DNA of 64,000 nucleotides. Origin: Clostridia bacterium. GTDB taxonomy: Bacteria; Bacillota; Clostridia; Oscillospirales; Acutalibacteraceae. Location of the stretch: assembly GCA_900770165.1 (NCBI GenBank), contig CAAGJJ010000175.1, forward strand, positions 1 to 64,000, in the 5' to 3' direction. The stretch's first letter is position 1. Each line of letters begins with the position of its first letter. The notes under the pieces are model-generated. The model did not search any database. It saw only the letters and a program-made list of their open reading frames with translations, and had not been told where the DNA came from. Made by a program: the position numbers and the translations under genes. Below, piece after piece: positions 34,279 through 43,134 of this stretch.

Positions 34279-34323
34279 CCGAATATTAAGGATTCAAACC
34301 TTTTCATACCAACTAATATTCGG
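34279..34323 (-). ncRNA. tRNA-like minihelix without anticodon arm
   Basis: CCGAATATT pairs with AATATTCGG (9 bp, acceptor-like). Between them stand AGTTGGTA, as in D loops, and AAGG-TTTGAAT-CCTT, as a T arm. There is no anticodon arm. It lies upstream of tRNA-Glu in the same transcript and is followed by hairpin GGCTATGAAAATAGCC. It may be a deleted tRNA, or a mimic for RNase P or other tRNA-binding proteins. Confidence 0.5.
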
Positions 34324-34324
34324 G

Positions 34325-34495
34325 GGAGGAGGCGGGAAGATTAGAAAAACATTATTAAAACTAATCTCCCCATTTACATGCAATACAAGTTTATGCAAAC
34401 TGATACAATATTTTTTTATTTTTAGAAAGGAGTAAGAATTATATTTTTGTATCAGTTAAAATCTTTTATTAGATTACTTATCTACTTCCTTTTGC
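34325..34495 (-). ncRNA. Structured leader of the tRNA transcript
   Basis: From the expected start near 34495 the transcript has two long hairpins: AACTGATACAA.../TTGTATCAGTT, and GGGGAGATTAG.../CTAATCTTCCC, then the pyrimidine run CGCCTCCTCCCCC. Function unknown. Confidence 0.45.
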
Positions 34496-34501
34496 TATTA
34501 T

Positions 34502-34530
34502 AGAATAACATACTTTTTGTTCATTGTCAA
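34502..34530 (-). promoter_or_regulatory. Strong promoter of the tRNA array
   Basis: TTGACA (34525-34530), 17-nt spacer, TATTCT (34502-34507) on the minus strand. The segment from CGCAAATAAAT through TTGACAATGAACAA is repeated almost identically at 37850-37870 in front of the SSB-like gene. Confidence 0.8.
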
Positions 34531-34576
34531 CATTTATTTGCGATTTAAAAGGAATAATCGCATAAATAAGCCATTT

Positions 34577-34906
34577 TTATTTTTTATTTTTTAATTTTAA
34601 TCGCATCTGTTCATAATCTATACCATTAAGACTGTTATCAATATCATTCATTCCTGAATGATATCTTCTTCCGGTACTTTTTATATTAGTTAAAGTTAAA
34701 GCATCTCTCTGATTTAATAATTCCTGATTTAAGTCTTTATAATCTGCTTCTAACATACTTATACGTTCTTCTAAATCCTGTAGTTTATTTGCTTTTTCTC
34801 TTAATTCTTTAATCTGCGAAGTCATTTCAATAAGTATATTCTCAAGTTCATTATTCTCTTCATCTTTTCTGGATTCATCCTTTATCTTCTTCTTAAATAT
34901 ACTCAT
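34577..34906 (-). CDS. Coiled-coil protein (109 aa)
   Basis: Charged Lys/Glu heptad coiled coil from about residue 15 to 75 (EENNELENILIEM...), then a basic tail. Not recognised. Starts MSIFKKKIKDESRKDE, much like the small protein at 44182-44484 (MIFRSSNKKDN...), which may be a paralogue. Confidence 0.6.
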   Translation of the reverse strand: MSIFKKKIKDESRKDEENNELENILIEMTSQIKELREKANKLQDLEERISMLEADYKDLNQELLNQRDALTLTNIKSTGRRYHSGMNDIDNSLNGIDYEQMRLKLKNKK

Positions 34907-34927
34907 TAAACTTCACCTCGCTTTTTA

Positions 34928-35500
34928 TTAAGAAATCATGTAATCAAATAAACTATACTGCCTGCTCTTTTCTTTTAAATGCAGACTAAACTGTTTTGAA
35001 TCCGTATATGTATCCACACGCATGTTATCACCACAGTATTTTTTACAATGGGCTACCTTGCCCGGATTAAGACGCATAAACTCTTTAGCATCTCCATACA
35101 TTAAAGGCTCATAAAAATGGTATTTATCATTTGTAAAATCTAACATACCCTTATATCCGGCTTTAATATATTCATTAAACTTATTTTCCTGTATTGTCAA
35201 GTCTGTTACATGCTTTAATAATTCAGTTACATCTTTTTCTTCAAAATCTTCAAATTCATGCGATTTAAAAGGTCTGTATTTAACTTTATGTGACATGGCA
35301 GCTTCTTCTAAAAGCTTATAGTCAAAGTTAAAGCTGCTGCTCTCAACGCCTATAGATATGCTTTTATATTCCCAATCTCCAAGCTTTTTACCGGATAAAT
35401 ATATACTGGCTGTTACAGTTAAATATGTCTTGCTCTTATCTTCATTTGTTTCCCTGCCTATGGTAAGCTTTTTCATGCTTACACCATTTATATCACTCAT
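34928..35500 (-). CDS. Hypothetical protein (190 aa)
   Basis: Not recognised. The ATG with GGAG seven bases upstream is taken as start. Soluble, mixed alpha/beta with an N-terminal beta-sheet region (TYLTVTASIYLSGKKLG). Gene order with the upstream and downstream genes is tight (7 and 21 bases), a three-gene operon. Confidence 0.55.
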   Translation of the reverse strand: MSDINGVSMKKLTIGRETNEDKSKTYLTVTASIYLSGKKLGDWEYKSISIGVESSSFNFDYKLLEEAAMSHKVKYRPFKSHEFEDFEEKDVTELLKHVTDLTIQENKFNEYIKAGYKGMLDFTNDKYHFYEPLMYGDAKEFMRLNPGKVAHCKKYCGDNMRVDTYTDSKQFSLHLKEKSRQYSLFDYMIS

Positions 35501-35513
35501 ATACAACTCCTAA

Positions 35514-35921
35514 CTAAGATATACTCCTGATTGAAATAACCGGTATACCGAGGTCTTCAAGTGTTACAGCATCTTCAGGCTTTTCTACAGGCTTAGAAGC
35601 TTTAAGTGAAGCAAATCTTAATGCGTTATATACATTAATCATATCCATGCAATTATCAGATTTCACATTAACAGTGCCTTTAGGACATGTATCATCTCCC
35701 GTGGCTTTCATATGCAGCTTTCCGACCTGCTCAAATGTCTTTTCTAATTCCTGCTTGCAATCCATACGTCTTCCAAAGCCTTTTTCTTCTTTGTCATATC
35801 CGTCAAATGCAAGTGAATTAATAACCGTATCAAACTGGTTTAATCTTATTTTAAAATACTCTTCCATTGCTTCCTGTATAAGTAATGCCTGCTTTTTAGT
35901 ACAGTTAATTGTTATTTCCAT
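35514..35921 (-). CDS. Hypothetical protein (135 aa)
   Basis: Not recognised. Begins MEITINCTKKQALLIQEAME, a pattern like small phage-type proteins. First gene of the three-gene operon before the tRNA array. Dyad-box promoter at 35958-36003. Confidence 0.55.
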   Translation of the reverse strand: MEITINCTKKQALLIQEAMEEYFKIRLNQFDTVINSLAFDGYDKEEKGFGRRMDCKQELEKTFEQVGKLHMKATGDDTCPKGTVNVKSDNCMDMINVYNALRFASLKASKPVEKPEDAVTLEDLGIPVISIRSIS

Positions 35922-36016
35922 AGTTTTAAAACTTCCTTTTTTTATTTATCTTTCTATATTGTAACAATGTCAGAAATCACAATTTATATAAAAAGGCTTT
36001 TTTATGAAATTAAAAA

Positions 36017-36047
36017 TAAAAAAAGGCACACATTAAATGTGTACCTT
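36017..36047 (-). terminator. Intrinsic terminator of the tRNA-Leu/Thr transcript
   Basis: AAGGTACACATTT/AAATGTGTGCC stem followed by T7 on the minus strand. Confidence 0.8.
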
Positions 36048-36287
36048 AAAATTTGTTTAATATATAATTTATCTTATTTGGTAAGGACATTAATGTCCTT
36101 ACGTCTTATTATAAGGATTTAGCATATGTCTAAAACTTATATCTTAATTTCGTTACAATGTAATTTAACAATTTAACATACATCTAAAGCCTATTATGCA
36201 ATTCATTATTCTCATTCAGTGTTTTGTTGATATGTAATTTAACACACATCTAAAGCCTCAAATTACATATATAAATTACATATCTTT

Positions 36288-36380
36288 GGTGAGTGACAAT
36301 TAATTTCTAACTCCGAACTCATAATTCATAACTCCAAACTGAGTTAAGTCCTCACCATCCGGACGCAAAATCGCCCGCAG
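36288..36380 (-). ncRNA. tRNA-array structured motif, copy 3
   Basis: Hairpin CGGGCG-ATTTTG-CGTCCG, then GGTGAG...CTCACC with a long loop that contains a degenerate AACTCCGAACTCATAATTC repeat (about 36306-36345). Located downstream of tRNA-Thr. Confidence 0.7.
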
Positions 36381-36434
36381 CCATATATTAATGACTGATA
36401 TTAATTTAATGCTAAACCAATATAGTTTAGCAAA

Positions 36435-36507
36435 AGCCGATAGAGAGATTTGAACTCCCGACATCTTGATTACAAAGCAAGTGTTCTGCCAACTGAACTA
36501 TACCGGC
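36435..36507 (-). tRNA. tRNA-Thr (TGT)
   Basis: Acceptor GCCGGTA/TATCGGC with T73, anticodon loop TTTGTAA; the pair next to the loop is a C-T mismatch. T-loop TTCAAAT. Confidence 0.93.
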
Positions 36508-36530
36508 ATTTTTATAATAAATTATTTTAA

Positions 36531-36613
36531 TGCACCTAATGAGATTCGAACTCATATGGGAAGTTCCCAAGAGATTTTAAGTCTCTCATGTCTGCCTATT
36601 CCATCATAGGTGC
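36531..36613 (-). tRNA. tRNA-Leu (TAA)
   Basis: Class II tRNA with long variable arm TGGGAACTTCCCA. Acceptor GCACCTA/TAGGTGC with A73, anticodon TAA in AGAGA/TCTCT stem. Confidence 0.95.
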
Positions 36614-36740
36614 AAATTTTATTTTAGAATGTTCTGTAAATTCAATAAACTATTCTGACGTGAACACCTTGTATCTTTAAAGACCTGTATATTATTAGCA
36701 AATAATCCATACACTTCTACATCATTTTTTGCTGGCGTAT

Positions 36741-36989
36741 TTAAGTTAAAACATAAGTTGTGACATATCTTTTAGTCTTTTTATCGTATATTTTTCCATT
36801 TTCTTTAATAATACCTTTAATCTTTAATTCAGTCATTCTTGGCTGTACTGCCTGTCTTGTAGCTAAAGGTATTAATTTCTTCTTTTTTAGGATTAATGCT
36901 ACCTGATATGCACTTAATGTTTTATCAGGTTTTAACGCATCTATTATCCATTTATAGAATTTCTGCTTATCATTAATAATATTTTCCAT
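36741..36989 (-). CDS. Small winged-helix-like protein (82 aa)
   Basis: Not firmly recognised. LSAYQVALILKKKKLI and VQPRMTELKIKGII fit a winged-helix core, then the wing NGKIYDKKTKRYVTTYVL. Such small wHTH proteins occur near phage replication genes. Basic, no membrane segment. Confidence 0.55.
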   Translation of the reverse strand: MENIINDKQKFYKWIIDALKPDKTLSAYQVALILKKKKLIPLATRQAVQPRMTELKIKGIIKENGKIYDKKTKRYVTTYVLT

Positions 36990-37007
36990 AATATATTATA
37001 TCCTTTT

Positions 37008-37421
37008 TTATGAAGCAATAGAAAAAGTAGGATGATTATTTTTAAAGAACTTATTACGATAAAAATTATATATAATTTTATCATTATCTTTATTTTCAAT
37101 TATTATAAGATTTGTATTTGAATATATCTTTTTTGCTGCAATCAGAAAAATTAAATCATCTCTTTCGTCAAGTCCATCTACGGTTGTCAAGAATTTCTGA
37201 TTAACAAGACTAAGTTCAATAATCTGCTCTTTAGTAACAGGAAGTACAATCTTATCTGTCCAAGGATTAAGTATAATCACATATTCAGAATCAACAGCTT
37301 CTTCAACATCAAAATCTAATGTTTCTCCAGTTACACTTAAATCTGATAAGCTATAATACTTATTTCCATCTACTTTACATATAGCTACATCAATGTTTGA
37401 AAAATGTTTATTTTTTCCCAT
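37008..37421 (-). CDS. Hypothetical protein (137 aa)
   Basis: Not recognised. ATG with GAGAGGGAA at correct spacing used as start. Beta-rich protein with ICKVDGNKYYSLSDLS. Lies between the wHTH-like and SSB-like genes in one operon. Confidence 0.5.
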   Translation of the reverse strand: MGKNKHFSNIDVAICKVDGNKYYSLSDLSVTGETLDFDVEEAVDSEYVIILNPWTDKIVLPVTKEQIIELSLVNQKFLTTVDGLDERDDLIFLIAAKKIYSNTNLIIIENKDNDKIIYNFYRNKFFKNNHPTFSIAS

Positions 37422-37448
37422 AATATTCCCTCTCAAAAAAAATTAACC

Positions 37449-37766
37449 TTAATTATTACTCCAAATATGTGTTCTTACTTCAGTTGCAAATATTGTAAAT
37501 GTAATTACTTTTTCTCCTGTCTTCTTAGATTCATATTCCCCAGTCGCAAATCTTCCATCTACTTCTATATACTTTCCTGTATAATCATCCGGCTCACATT
37601 CACACTTACCATCTATCCATACATTTATGTACATGCTCTTTGGATATGTTCCGTCTGGATTCTTTTTTCCATTTAATGCACAGTTAAGCATACATCCCTT
37701 GCCTTCAGTTATCTTCTGCTGCATTACTTTCAGAATCCAATTCTTTACAATATTCGTATCTTCCAT
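37449..37766 (-). CDS. ssb: Single-stranded DNA-binding protein-like (OB fold)
   Basis: 105 residues. C-terminal two thirds show the SSB OB pattern: MYINVWIDGK, YTGKYIEVDGRFATGEYESKKTGEKVITFTIFATEV. There is no acidic SSB tail (D-D-I-P-F), and the N-terminal strand region is short, so it may be a variant or phage/plasmid type. It would protect single-stranded DNA in transfer or replication. Transcribed from a TTGACA promoter with the same upstream sequence as the tRNA promoter. Confidence 0.65.
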   Translation of the reverse strand: MEDTNIVKNWILKVMQQKITEGKGCMLNCALNGKKNPDGTYPKSMYINVWIDGKCECEPDDYTGKYIEVDGRFATGEYESKKTGEKVITFTIFATEVRTHIWSNN

Positions 37767-37831
37767 TATATCTCTCCTTGTTTAATAATATATTTTAATT
37801 TGTCCTTTTTCTTATTACTTTAACTAAATAT

Positions 37832-37860
37832 ATATTAACATACAAGTTGTTCATTGTCAA
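37832..37860 (-). promoter_or_regulatory. Sigma-A type promoter for the SSB-like operon
   Basis: TTGACA (37855-37860), 17-nt spacer, TAATAT (37832-37837), with upstream CGCAAATAAAT shared with the tRNA promoter at 34502-34530. Confidence 0.8.
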
Positions 37861-37959
37861 TATTTATTTGCGTTTTAAAAGGATTTATTGCTTATTTAAG
37901 CCTTTTATGTATTTTTTAATGCTGTTTAGTGTTATTTAGCATTAATATATAAAAGAAAT

Positions 37960-37987
37960 AAAAAAAGAGCTGCAAAAAGCAGCTCTC
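37960..37987 (-). terminator. Intrinsic terminator
   Basis: AGAGCTGCTT/AAGCAGCTCT-like stem with T-tract after the 37999-38454 gene. Confidence 0.85.
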
Positions 37988-37998
37988 ATAAAAACAAA

Positions 37999-38454
37999 TT
38001 AATTCATTTTAGCTTTTTTAAGAATAAGCATTGTTCCATGTTCTTCTACAATAAAATGTTTTTCAAATACACCTTTAAGCTTATCATCTTCAGGACTTAT
38101 ATACATTTCTATTATAGTTTCTGTTATTTTTTCTTTCTTCTTACTTTTCTTTTCTTTTTTATACTCTTCTTTAGTTACTGTTGTATATCCATACATAATT
38201 GAACCCTGTTCGAACTTTTCATATAATTCAGACATAATTTCAAATACGTTATCTGCATCATTATTAATAAGTTCATATCCAGCTTCAAAAATTGTCTTGA
38301 AATCATCAACATAAAAAATTGTATTCTCATATGGCTTCGCAAGCTCATATGCTTTCTTTACCGGATAATTTCTCTTTTTCATCTGTGCAAGACTTTTTGC
38401 ATTATCTACATCTAACAAAAAATCTATATATTCATATATTTTCATATTCTTCAC
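37999..38454 (-). CDS. Hypothetical protein (151 aa)
   Basis: Not recognised. Helical, with a Lys-rich KKEKKSKKKEKITE linker at about 105-115 and a beta-rich C-terminus. Box promoter at 38502-38548. Confidence 0.5.
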   Translation of the reverse strand: MKNMKIYEYIDFLLDVDNAKSLAQMKKRNYPVKKAYELAKPYENTIFYVDDFKTIFEAGYELINNDADNVFEIMSELYEKFEQGSIMYGYTTVTKEEYKKEKKSKKKEKITETIIEMYISPEDDKLKGVFEKHFIVEEHGTMLILKKAKMN

Positions 38455-38548
38455 CTTTTATTCCTTTGCCATTTTTGGTAATTATCTTATCTTACAAGTT
38501 AATAATAACATAATTCTTTTAAAATTAATATATAAAAAGTACTTTTTA

Positions 38549-39595
38549 TTATATTTTGCTATCTTTAGTATTTTCTAAATCTCTTTTATCCTGTTTTTCT
38601 TCATCCTTATCAAGTTTATGTTCATATAAAAAGATAAGAACGATAATGATAATGATTAATAAAAGTATAAGTGTTATTAATATCTGTAATGTATTATTAT
38701 TCTCTGTAGCATTTTTTACACTATCACTTACTTTGGTAAGTATATCCCTATCATCCTTTTTATCTATAATATAACTATTATCTTCTTCAATTTCTGATAT
38801 GGTTTTATCAACATCAAAATCATATTTAACTTCTATTTCATTATCAGGTATACTGGAATCATCATTAATTAATACATAATCCTTATCTTCAATTTTTTGT
38901 CCATTAATTTCTCTTAAGACATATACATCCTGTATTAATTTAACTGTCTTTGTTTCACCTGCATTTATATGTATATGATACTGTCTTAATTGTATACCAC
39001 CCCAGAAATAAAGGTCACAATCATCCCGGCTTGTAAATGTTATACTGGCAGTCGGCATCCCATCCGGTATGTCTTTATCCACTAAGCCTTCTGTTCCACT
39101 AAGCTGTCTGTCTGTTATAACCTGCCTGTCTATAATAACAGCAAGCATAGATAAGTCATCCAGTATATACGGCTTATCATCTTCATCACAGTTAATGAAT
39201 GTTATATACCAGTCACTAGGTATATATAACGGTTTATTCCAATAGAAAGTTTTATTTCTGTCAAGATAATCAGAATAACTAAATCTTTCGGTATTTATGA
39301 TTGTATTTCTGATATCATCATCTATGGTTGTATCATCTGTATTAAAAAGTATATAGCCTCTGGATAATAAAATATTTTCCAGTTCATTTATATGTTCTTC
39401 TGAATCATAAAAGATAATACCATCATAGGTATTAACCCCACCTGTTATCATTTTATATTTAAACAGTCCATATTCTGAATATGTATCATCTGCATATATA
39501 TTATCTATATCTGCTGCTTTTACAATATTTATATTTATTAATGAAAATATAAATATCATTGCTGCTATTATGCTTAATTTTATTCTTTTTCTCAT
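38549..39595 (-). CDS. Exported, membrane-anchored protein (348 aa)
   Basis: Signal-peptide-like N-terminus (about 6-26, ending near VKAAD), an extracytoplasmic domain of about 270 residues rich in Asp, Tyr and Ile, then a C-terminal membrane helix (about 305-325) and a charged tail. Surface-exposed layout; not recognised. It overlaps the 39592-40095 gene by four bases, placing it in the RecD-like operon. Could be a surface factor of conjugation. Confidence 0.6.
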   Translation of the reverse strand: MRKRIKLSIIAAMIFIFSLININIVKAADIDNIYADDTYSEYGLFKYKMITGGVNTYDGIIFYDSEEHINELENILLSRGYILFNTDDTTIDDDIRNTIINTERFSYSDYLDRNKTFYWNKPLYIPSDWYITFINCDEDDKPYILDDLSMLAVIIDRQVITDRQLSGTEGLVDKDIPDGMPTASITFTSRDDCDLYFWGGIQLRQYHIHINAGETKTVKLIQDVYVLREINGQKIEDKDYVLINDDSSIPDNEIEVKYDFDVDKTISEIEEDNSYIIDKKDDRDILTKVSDSVKNATENNNTLQILITLILLLIIIIIVLIFLYEHKLDKDEEKQDKRDLENTKDSKI

Positions 39596-40095
39596 CCTGC
39601 TTCTCCATTCATAAGCCTGTTACAAAGGTTAAGTAATTCCTTAGCTTTATTCCTTTTTTGTGTGGGAACATCTGCTTTTTCAATAAATATTTCTAACTGC
39701 TCTATGAAATCTGCCTGTGTATAAATCATCTCTATAATACAGTTAAGATTATTTTCTCCAACTTTTATACTGAAATCCTGTGTTCCTATATAAATATATC
39801 CTGCAAGTCTGTCTGTAAGATATATTTTATTAAATGCATCATAACCTTTACTGTTTATCAGATTAAGACATTCTTCCAATGTGTCACATTTTGCAATATA
39901 TTTAAAAATAAAATTTAAAAGATATAAACTGTTTTTACTTAAAACATCCTGTTTGGTTTCAGTATGTACAAACGGATTAGGCATAGAAAGACAGCTGCCT
40001 AAATATTTTACATCATTAGTAATTGCATTTGCATATTCATATAATAAGTTATAATTCATATTTTCCAAGTAAATCCAATCCTTATTAATTTTCAT
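39592..40095 (-). CDS. Hypothetical protein (167 aa)
   Basis: Not recognised. Start moved to the ATG after GGGAG. Helical, soluble protein. It begins two bases from the end of the RecD-like gene and overlaps the next gene, so all three are one operon. Confidence 0.5.
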   Translation of the reverse strand: MKINKDWIYLENMNYNLLYEYANAITNDVKYLGSCLSMPNPFVHTETKQDVLSKNSLYLLNFIFKYIAKCDTLEECLNLINSKGYDAFNKIYLTDRLAGYIYIGTQDFSIKVGENNLNCIIEMIYTQADFIEQLEIFIEKADVPTQKRNKAKELLNLCNRLMNGEAG

Positions 40096-40096
40096 T

Positions 40097-41821
40097 TTAT
40101 ACTCCCTTATTTTCATTTTCTGAAACAGAAGTATAATAATATACTTCCATTTCTTCTCTTGCTCTTGTAATAGCTGTATAAAGCATACGCTTGTCTACAA
40201 ATGTATCATTTTCAGGTAAAAATAATTTAGCTTTTAAGCATTCAGAACCCTGCATTTTATGAATTGTCATACTATAAGCTAACGCTACATCTGACATATC
40301 TTTCCTTTTAATATCAACGATTCGGTTATTAATCTGAATACTTATTCCGCCGCCATTAAGGGCAATAACTTTTCCAGTATCACCATTGCTATGCTCTTCT
40401 TTATTAGTAAGAGTAACTATACTGTCACCTACATTAAATTTATTATCACCCTTCTTTAAAATCTGATTAATGGCATCATTTAATTCATTATATGGTGACA
40501 TATTCTGGATATCTCTATCTATAAATTTTGGTATATCCTTATAACTAATATGTGTAATAGTAAAACCTTTACCTTCAATAAGTGGTAAACCTTTAAGAAC
40601 CCTGTCAGCATTTTCAGCCACAGCATTGTCTCCCTGTCGGAAATTAATTGTAAGTCTGTAAACCGGTAATACATGTAAAAAGTCAAAGAATGGTTCACCA
40701 TAATTTACCGGATATAACTGGTTATGGTCTCCAATAAATATAATCTTTGCATCTGTATCCACAGCCTTTAATAAATCAGACATAAGCAGAGTGTCAATCA
40801 TTGAACTTTCATCAACAATAATAAGCCTGTAAGGTAACTTCTTCTTTTCGTTATAATATATAAACCCATCACTCTTACGCAGTTTACTGTGTATTGTTCC
40901 ACAATTAGCAAATCGTGTCTGTTCATAGATACGTCTGCTTGCTTTTCCGGTAGGAGCTAAAAGTAAAATCTTATCATCACCATAATATTTTGCATAACAT
41001 CCTACTAAGGCTTTAATGACAGTAGTTTTACCTGAGCCTGCACCACCTGTTATAATAACCGGTCTGTTATCACATAAGCTGTATACTGCATCTTCCTGTT
41101 CATCTGATAAATTATAGTTGCAGTTATCCAGATATTCAGTTATTTCATCTTCCCTTACAAGTGGATAATATGACTTATTACGTTTATCAATTTCTTCATT
41201 AAGCCATTCTTCAGCTGCTTTAATATCCTTGTCATACAGCTTAAGATTTTCCATAGTAAGCTTATTGCAGTTTATAAGGCTTCTTATCTTATCAGGATAT
41301 CTTAAAAGGTCATAAGCACCTTCTTCTTCAATTGATACAAAAGTAGAAAGCAATTCTTCCAAGGAATATCTGCACAAACGCTTTTTTCTTTCTTTTTCAA
41401 TACATTTATCAAGAATTGCATTAATACGTTTTTCATCTTTTGGATTATTAACCTTTTCTTTATGTACCTTATCAGCCTTTTTAAAGTCAAACATGTTATA
41501 AAAATCTGCTTTTCCTTCACCTACTGCTAGTACCTGTTCCCAAGTAAGATTACTCATACTCTTAAAAAACTCTATATTTTCCTTATATTCATCTAAATTC
41601 TTATTCTTAAAAGCTTTTACAGTACTTGGTGCTGTATAATCTATATCAAAGTCTGTAATTAATTTCTTATCATTAAATTCTACATTTAACCATAAATTAA
41701 CTGGAAACTCAGGCAATAATCCTGATAATATATATGTCTTAGCTCCTTTATATCCATCACTGAATAAATATGTATAAAAACCTTCTTTACAGCTTAATAC
41801 TTTTGATACTCTTAATTTCAT
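40097..41821 (-). CDS. RecD2-like superfamily 1 DNA helicase
   Basis: 574 residues from the ATG after AGGAGG. N-terminal helical region (about 1-240), then the helicase core: motif I ITGGAGSGKTTVI (about 258-270), APTGKASRRI, motif II LIIVDESSMIDT (about 340), motif III IFIGDHNQLYPV, a 2B-like domain and motif VI LYTAITRAREEM near the C-terminus. RecD/TraA-type helicases translocate 5'-3'. It is shorter than typical RecD2 (about 700-740) because the N-terminal OB part is reduced. Could process transferred or replicating DNA. Confidence 0.85.
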   Translation of the reverse strand: MKLRVSKVLSCKEGFYTYLFSDGYKGAKTYILSGLLPEFPVNLWLNVEFNDKKLITDFDIDYTAPSTVKAFKNKNLDEYKENIEFFKSMSNLTWEQVLAVGEGKADFYNMFDFKKADKVHKEKVNNPKDEKRINAILDKCIEKERKKRLCRYSLEELLSTFVSIEEEGAYDLLRYPDKIRSLINCNKLTMENLKLYDKDIKAAEEWLNEEIDKRNKSYYPLVREDEITEYLDNCNYNLSDEQEDAVYSLCDNRPVIITGGAGSGKTTVIKALVGCYAKYYGDDKILLLAPTGKASRRIYEQTRFANCGTIHSKLRKSDGFIYYNEKKKLPYRLIIVDESSMIDTLLMSDLLKAVDTDAKIIFIGDHNQLYPVNYGEPFFDFLHVLPVYRLTINFRQGDNAVAENADRVLKGLPLIEGKGFTITHISYKDIPKFIDRDIQNMSPYNELNDAINQILKKGDNKFNVGDSIVTLTNKEEHSNGDTGKVIALNGGGISIQINNRIVDIKRKDMSDVALAYSMTIHKMQGSECLKAKLFLPENDTFVDKRMLYTAITRAREEMEVYYYTSVSENENKGV

Positions 41822-42149
41822 ATTGCACCTGCCTCCTGTCTTTATATGCATTATAAAAAATCAGGAATCTATAAAAGTTATAAAAAGGCTTTTTTATTAC
41901 TTTTTGAAAAAGAATCCAAGAAAATAATATACATTTTTCAGAAGAATCAGCCTTTAAGAAAACGAAAGTTTGGTTGCTGCTGGTATGGTTGGCTGCTCCG
42001 GTTGATTATTAGCTTGATTCAGTTATGAGCTTATTTTAGTTATGAGTGCTGAGTTATTTTTCTTATTTGTTTATGCATTTATCTTGTATTTTGTATACAT
42101 ATATCTTATATTCTAATATTTTAAAAATTGTATAATTATTGTACATTGT

Positions 42150-42300
42150 ATACAATATAGTTAAATAAAGAATAATGAATCATAAAATATATAAAGATAC
42201 ATAAATATACAAAAACATATAATGATATATAAAGATATGAAATAATATATAAAAATATAAAAATCTTAAATTATTAAATATGCATTATATTTATCTCAGC
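42150..42300. other. A/T-rich tract with short direct repeats
   Basis: Repeated ATATAAAGATA/ATATACAAA-like units with nearly no G or C. It could be a DNA-unwinding region of an origin, but no initiator gene or DnaA-box cluster was seen to support this. Confidence 0.3.
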
Positions 42301-42442
42301 ATAGGCTTCTATAAATCTAATGCAGCAAAGATATATACTGATTCATATTAAAAAATGTAATACTGCTTTCAAAAATGGAAACTGGATTTTTTTAGAGATT
42401 TTTAAAGAATTGACTGAGTGAAATTTTTTTGAAAGAAGATAT

Positions 42443-42488
42443 ATACATAAGTGCGAAGCACTTATGTATTGTCGCCCTTTCGTGCGAC
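42443..42488. other. Two adjacent hairpins
   Basis: Perfect stem ATACATAAGTGC/GCACTTATGTAT with loop GAA, immediately followed by GTCGC-CCTTTCGT-GCGAC. Possible terminator or processing element at one end of the RNA region. Confidence 0.55.
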
Positions 42489-42589
42489 AAAATGAATAAA
42501 AACTGTAACTGTATATTTTTATATATTCATTTTATTTACTTACTTATTTTTGATTTTTCATATTCTTATTTTTTAGTATCTTGATAAAG

Positions 42590-42790
42590 CAATGAAAACT
42601 TAAAGCGAAGCGATTATCGGAACGTCCGGTAATAAGAATATGTTTTAACTTGTGGACGCAGTTCTCCTATATAAAATTATAGAAAGAAACTGTCCTACCA
42701 TAAAAATCTGATATTTATAAATATATCAGATAAACATAAACGTCCGTACAATGAAGTTTCTGTTCCCTTTTATGTCAACCATGTGCTTCC
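42590..42790 (-). ncRNA. Second structured RNA candidate
   Basis: On the minus strand GGACG (near 42750) pairs with CGTCC (near 42650), enclosing CTGATATTTATA/TATAAATATCAG and CAGTTTCTTTCTATA/TATAGGAGAACTG. CGGACGTTCCG follows near 42625. Either a separate RNA or the tail of the giant RNA. Confidence 0.35.
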
Positions 42791-43134
42791 TGATACTAAA
42801 ATTTATATCTATACATACATCCTATTTATCTTAAATTTATCTCCACAGTACTGTACTTATAAATACAAATGAGTGTTTATAAATATACTACTCTAAAGAT
42901 AAACCAACCGCTTTTCAAGCAAAGTGTTTTTAGATTACTCTTCAAAACAGGTATAATACCATATCTACTGTAATGTCATATATATGATATTATTCCAGTA
43001 TTTCACTGACTATATCTTATTATATAAATTTTGGCTATCTTTCTTTATATGATTATTTAAGTATATAAGTGTATAAGTGTAACATGATATACTTATATAT
43101 TTAATTTATATAAAGTAAAATAACATATCAGCAC

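Larger units (their letters stand above)
35922..36740. other. Non-coding region with two tRNAs, motif copy 3 and repeats
   Basis: Holds the box promoter (35958-36003), a terminator (36017-36047), the perfect palindrome GTAAGGACATTAATGTCCTTAC (36081-36102), two TATGTAATTTAACAYAYATC repeats, the structured motif copy 3, tRNA-Thr and tRNA-Leu. The promoter of the two tRNAs is probably between 36620 and 36740, but no clear box is seen. Confidence 0.6.

Noticed and set aside
42150..42300. Replication origin
   Set aside because: A/T richness alone is not sufficient; no iterons of defined length and no initiator gene were found nearby.
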